A stretch of DNA of 35,783 bases. It comes from Bacteroidota bacterium. GTDB lineage: Bacteria; Bacteroidota; Ignavibacteria; SZUA-365. The position numbers and the translations under genes were made by a program. The stretch's first letter is position 1. Each line of letters starts with the position of its first letter. Location of the stretch: NCBI GenBank assembly GCA_003246455.1, contig QKAF01000061.1:1-35783 (forward strand), read 5' to 3'. A model generated the notes under the pieces. That model was not told the DNA's origin, did not search any database, and was given only the letters and a program-made list of their open reading frames with translations. Below, in pieces: positions 32,546 through 35,783 of this stretch.

Positions 32546-33421
32546 CTATTTCGCCCAGCGCACCGCGACGGAACCTAGTCCGCTTTGAAGATCGAGCGAG
32601 ACGCGTCGAGCGCTTTTATCGTAGTCCGGCGTCATGTACAGGGCATCATTCTTACGGATGAAGCGGTACATTTTCCGGGAGCTGAACCAGTTGTCATCGG
32701 TCATGGCCTTGGCGCCGACTCCTTCCGGCAGGACGATGGTCAGCGATCCCACGCCGACGTCCGTAGCGATTCGGGCATTGTCCGGCAGCGGGCCCGTGCA
32801 GTCGAGCGTATATTCACCGAGTCCTCCCTCGAAATCGAGGACTTTGAAGCGCAGATTGCCGAGATGTTCGGTCCGCAGCGATCCGACTCCCGCCGATATT
32901 CCGACACGCCCGATTTCTTCCCGGTTCGGGCTGTCCATTTTCAGGCGAACGGATCCGGCGCCGGCATCGAGATTGAACTCGCGGACATGCAGGTCGGTCA
33001 GGTCGATCGACGCTTTTCCTGCTCCGATGGTAACATCGAAGCGCACGGGCACCTGGTCACTGATCGTCACATACCAGGTGCGCGAGGAATTTCCCTTCAG
33101 GAGACAGGCCAGCGCGTTCATGTCGTCGGCCCCCTCCGTGCCGAGATCGACGGTCAGATAACCGACGCCATCCTCGACATGATAATCGATGTCGATATCC
33201 GTTTCGTCGGATTCTTCGTCTTTTCGTTTTTCCTTGAGGGTCATCAGGCTGCCGCCGCTTCCGCGCTTGAGGTACAGCGTTCCGAAGCCGCCGTTGATTT
33301 CCGCCACGACTTCCTGCGCGCCGTCGAGAGCGACACGGCGCACCGTTCTGTCCTGAGCGCTCGACACCGCGGACACGGCGAGAAGGATGAGCGCCGTCAC
33401 CGCAAATTTCATCATTGTCAT
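32546..33421 (-). CDS. Secreted toastrack/LiaF-C-like beta-helical protein
   Basis: This 291-residue exported protein has a signal peptide of about 23 residues ending SSAQ. The mature part is a regular series of short beta-repeats: VVAEINGGFGTLYLKRG, FDVTIGAGKASIDLTDLHVREFNLDAGAGSVRLKM, VGISAGVGSLRTEHLGN, IATDVGVGSLTIVLPEGVGAK. These fit the toastrack family of adhesin-like bacterial proteins (DUF4097/LiaF C-terminal-like), which often bind or sense at the envelope. An acidic/basic charged patch (KEKRKDEESDETDIDID) interrupts the first part. GGAG seven bases upstream supports the ATG at 33421. It is divergent from nadE across 127 bp. Family assignment is by pattern, without an alignment. Confidence 0.78.
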   Translation of the reverse strand: MTMMKFAVTALILLAVSAVSSAQDRTVRRVALDGAQEVVAEINGGFGTLYLKRGSGGSLMTLKEKRKDEESDETDIDIDYHVEDGVGYLTVDLGTEGADDMNALACLLKGNSSRTWYVTISDQVPVRFDVTIGAGKASIDLTDLHVREFNLDAGAGSVRLKMDSPNREEIGRVGISAGVGSLRTEHLGNLRFKVLDFEGGLGEYTLDCTGPLPDNARIATDVGVGSLTIVLPEGVGAKAMTDDNWFSSRKMYRFIRKNDALYMTPDYDKSARRVSLDLQSGLGSVAVRWAK

Positions 33422-33496
33422 GGTGTGTCTCCTGTACCCATAGAGCGTATTCTACGAAAAAAAACGGTATCTGTTTCAGATCATCGGAGTTATACG

Positions 33497-33527
33497 TTGA
33501 CTTGCAGGGACCCGTTTCGTAAGTTCC
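33497..33527 (+). promoter_or_regulatory. Putative nadE promoter
   Basis: TTG (33497-33499), a 20-nt spacer and TAAGTTCC (33520-33527). The -7 element ends in TTCC, as does the one at 561-568. The expected start site near 33534 leaves a leader of about 15 nt. Confidence 0.4.
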
Positions 33528-33548
33528 ATTAATTACACGTTTAGGTGC

Positions 33549-34373
33549 ATGTTACCTCAACTGAAACTTGACGCGGCCGCCGTTGCGGACTTACTGACTG
33601 GCTTCATCAAGCAGGAAATCGGCAGAACCGGTTTATCCCGCGCCGTCATCGGATTGTCCGGTGGAGTCGATTCAGCACTTTCCGCCGCTCTGGCCGTACG
33701 CGCGCTGGGAGCGGAGAATGTCCTCTGCGTCATGATGCCATACAGCGGCAGCAGTCCGGAGAGCGTGGAGCACGCGGAACTGCTCATCAGCCGTCTGGGC
33801 GTCAGAAGCGAGCTCGTGGATATCACGCCCATGGTGGATCCCCTGATCGCCACGGATCCCGAAATGGATCGGGTGAGACGCGGAAATATCATGGCGCGCG
33901 AACGCATGATCATCCTGTACGACCGTTCCTCCCGCGAACGCGGTCTTGTGGTCGGGACGGGAAATAAAACCGAGATGCTTCTCGGCTACAGCACGCTGTT
34001 CGGTGATTCAGCCTGCGCGATAAATCCTCTCGGAGATCTCTACAAAACGCAGGTCTGGCAGCTCTCCGAATACCTGGAAATACCGGAGGTCATCGTCAGG
34101 AAAGCGCCGAGCGCGGATCTCTGGGAAGGGCAGACGGACGAGGCGGAGCTCGGCTTCACTTACGGACGCATTGATGAACTGCTGGTACAGATGATCGATG
34201 AACGGAAATCGGACCGGCAGCTGGTCGCCGCCGGATTTGACGACGCCTTCATCACGTCGGCCCGGAAACTGATCCGCCGCAACCAGTTCAAGCGCATGCC
34301 CCCGGTCATCGCGAAGGTCGGCTTCCGCACCGTCAACGCGGATTTCCGTTATCCCAGAGATTGGGGTGTTTAA
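33549..34373 (+). CDS. nadE: NH3-dependent NAD+ synthetase
   Basis: This 274-residue cytoplasmic enzyme makes NAD+ from deamido-NAD+, ATP and ammonia (EC 6.3.1.5). The ATP-pyrophosphatase P-loop GLSGGVDSA occupies residues 35-43. VVGTGNKTEMLLGY, FGDSACAINPLGDLYKTQV and RKAPSADLWEGQTDEAELGFTY are family signatures for the deamido-NAD site. Only the synthetase domain is present, without the N-terminal glutaminase domain of the longer class, so it should use free ammonia. AGGTG (33544-33548) lies just before the ATG. It reads away from the toastrack gene and is followed by a hairpin. Confidence 0.96.
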   Translation: MLPQLKLDAAAVADLLTGFIKQEIGRTGLSRAVIGLSGGVDSALSAALAVRALGAENVLCVMMPYSGSSPESVEHAELLISRLGVRSELVDITPMVDPLIATDPEMDRVRRGNIMARERMIILYDRSSRERGLVVGTGNKTEMLLGYSTLFGDSACAINPLGDLYKTQVWQLSEYLEIPEVIVRKAPSADLWEGQTDEAELGFTYGRIDELLVQMIDERKSDRQLVAAGFDDAFITSARKLIRRNQFKRMPPVIAKVGFRTVNADFRYPRDWGV

Positions 34374-34388
34374 CTCCTGAAATACCTG

Positions 34389-34418
34389 TCCGGCGCCGTG
34401 GGCGTCCGGAGTCGTTTT
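34389..34418 (+). terminator. Probable Rho-independent terminator after nadE
   Basis: TCCGG-CGCC (34389-34397) pairs with GGCG-(T)-CCGGA around a 3-nt loop with one bulged T, followed within three bases by TTTT. The bulge and short T-run lower confidence. Confidence 0.5.
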
Positions 34419-34448
34419 CCTCATCCATACACAACCGTGGACAGCGCC

Positions 34449-35783
34449 ATGTTCGAACGGAACATCGAAGAGACCATTGCCTATCTCCGCAAGGAAACCA
34501 TTGATTCCGCCGACAGCATCACCTCGCGTCAGATTTTCGCGTCGTCGATGCCCCCGGCAATCAAGCGGATGTTCGAAACAGATTTGGAAGTCTGGGTTCG
34601 AGAGGAGAAGGATCGCCTGCTGCAGTCGCCGCATTTTCGCTACGACGAACCGGAGGTCGAATCACTGTTCGTCCGGATCGGGGAGAAGGCGCGTGACTTC
34701 GCGTTTTTTTCGGCAGATGAATATACTGCGGCCCTGGAGAAAAATGTCAAGCTGCTCTTCAACTACATCTGCCGTCCGCAATGGACGCTGGTAAAATACC
34801 TGTTCGCGGAGAGAGAGCATGCGGCAACCGATGACATTCTCGAGGCGCTGCGTTCATTCTGGCACTACGAATACTATCAGCTCATCCTGAAGGAATACTT
34901 CGAGAAAAAGAATCTTTCTGTTATCAACGCAAAGAAATTCACCGACCTTATCGAGCACATCGACCTGGAGGTGGTGCGGAGCTTTGACAGCAGGAAGACC
35001 GGACATCTCGCGGAGCCTCTCTTCGATCTTTTTAATATCGGCGTGGAAGCCGATGAGCTGTCAGCGCCGATCGAGGCGCTCTCCATCTTCTACGACGACA
35101 AGAACATGACATCCATCGTCGAACGGCTCGATGAGGAAAAGAAGCGGCACGAGCGGATGACCCTTCACGAGCTGGTCATGCTTGTCAGCGAGGCCGATTT
35201 TACCCTCGGCGTAGATATTTCGAGTATCGTCAACGAACAGCTCACGCAGGGAGGCGCCATGAAACCCGAGCGGACCGTTACCGCAGGTGAGGATTTCGAA
35301 GTTCCCCTGATTGAGGAAGCCAGCGACGACGAGATTCACCATGGGGATCTGGGCCATGAGCACGACGATCTGGACTTCATCATTTCCGATGAAGAAGAGG
35401 GGGTCATCGTCCAGGCAGGCGATCATATCACGCGTACGCTGGATGATGACGACGACGAAATGGATCACCATGAGGGTCTTCACCTGATGATGGATGAGGA
35501 GGACCTCGCCGACGATCTTGCGGATGAGGTTATCGAGGCAGAGGAACAGCCAGCGGAGGTCACGGATGCGGAGCTCGACAGCATGTCCGACATGGCTGAG
35601 GGTGCGTTCACCGATGAGAGCATCCTGAATCTCGAGGCCGAGTTTGGTTCATCCACTGGTGCCGCTTCATACGAAGACGATGCATCGGTGTCGGTGTCTG
35701 ATGACGGCGAGTCCATGCCAGACATTATTCTCGGGGACGAGGAAGTGCGGCCAACGGAGAATTACCTTTCTGCGAAAGATGAC
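34449..35783 (+). CDS. Hypothetical protein with acidic C-terminal region (3' end beyond window)
   Basis: An open frame of 445 codons begins with ATG at 34449 and is still open at the window end, so the protein is incomplete. It has no signal peptide (MFERNIEETIAYLRKETID), suggesting a cytoplasmic protein. Residues about 1-275 look mostly alpha-helical and carry aromatic patches (FWHYEYYQLILKEYFEKKN). After about residue 285 the composition shifts sharply to Asp/Glu with His (LDDDDDEMDHHEG, MDEEDLADDLADEV), a probably disordered acidic region with little Lys or Arg. I do not recognise the family. The acidic tail might bind metal or basic partners, which is inference only. Confidence 0.85.
   Translation, partial: MFERNIEETIAYLRKETIDSADSITSRQIFASSMPPAIKRMFETDLEVWVREEKDRLLQSPHFRYDEPEVESLFVRIGEKARDFAFFSADEYTAALEKNVKLLFNYICRPQWTLVKYLFAEREHAATDDILEALRSFWHYEYYQLILKEYFEKKNLSVINAKKFTDLIEHIDLEVVRSFDSRKTGHLAEPLFDLFNIGVEADELSAPIEALSIFYDDKNMTSIVERLDEEKKRHERMTLHELVMLVSEADFTLGVDISSIVNEQLTQGGAMKPERTVTAGEDFEVPLIEEASDDEIHHGDLGHEHDDLDFIISDEEEGVIVQAGDHITRTLDDDDDEMDHHEGLHLMMDEEDLADDLADEVIEAEEQPAEVTDAELDSMSDMAEGAFTDESILNLEAEFGSSTGAASYEDDASVSVSDDGESMPDIILGDEEVRPTENYLSAKDD

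Noticed and set aside
32546-33532. A plus-strand open frame of 315 codons opposite the toastrack gene
   Set aside because: The minus strand has a signal peptide, ribosome binding site and regular beta repeats. The plus-strand translation has none of these.

Overview
The window looks like an origin-proximal chromosomal segment from a Gram-negative member of the FCB superphylum (Bacteroidota/Ignavibacteriota/Kapabacteria-like). The evidence is two secreted proteins ending in type IX secretion (T9SS) sorting domains with a PNPFNPST signature, many signal-peptide-bearing outer-membrane barrels, a FadL/PorV-type barrel, and promoter-like sequences close to the Bacteroidota pattern (TTG, about 20 nt, TAnnTTTG). 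Base composition is fairly GC-rich and codon use looks uniform. No phage, plasmid, CRISPR array or intact insertion sequence was seen.

Layout. 1-444 is the C-terminal part of a DUF92 membrane protein. 732-7197 is a plus-strand envelope cluster: a small T9SS cargo protein, a long surface protein with three tandem repeats, YadA-like head repeats and a peptidase-S74 chaperone tail, a fibronectin-III lipoprotein, and a large barrel-like protein overlapping it. 7271-9532 holds an RsbW-like anti-sigma ATPase, class I fructose-1,6-bisphosphatase and a small barrel protein. 9771-15384 holds a Tyr/Trp-rich then Ser/Arg-rich lipoprotein, a FadL-like barrel, a PpiD-type periplasmic foldase and another small barrel. 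15387-18494 is minus strand: argS, rsfS, a LytR_C membrane protein and a secreted protein of unknown function.

The centre is dnaA (19014-20429). DnaA boxes lie in the non-coding DNA on both sides. The nearest genes on the left run leftward and all genes from dnaA to 32224 run rightward, so this is very probably oriC with a bipartite arrangement. To its right come glnD (PII uridylyltransferase), murI (glutamate racemase), mutA-mutB (B12-dependent methylmalonyl-CoA mutase), a 1230-residue T9SS cargo protein, tRNA-Leu(CAA), a MITE-like 104-bp inverted repeat, a toastrack-like secreted protein (minus), nadE, and an acidic-tailed protein that runs off the window.

How the genes fit together: housekeeping genes (dnaA, argS, rsfS, murI, nadE, fbp, mutAB) are interleaved with envelope biogenesis (PpiD for folding of outer-membrane proteins) and probable clients of that machinery (barrels, lipoproteins, T9SS cargo). 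I found no clear multi-gene novel system. The least ordinary items are the two-sided DnaA-box arrangement, the S74-tailed surface protein, the Ser/Arg-rich lipoprotein, and the hairpin element beside the tRNA.
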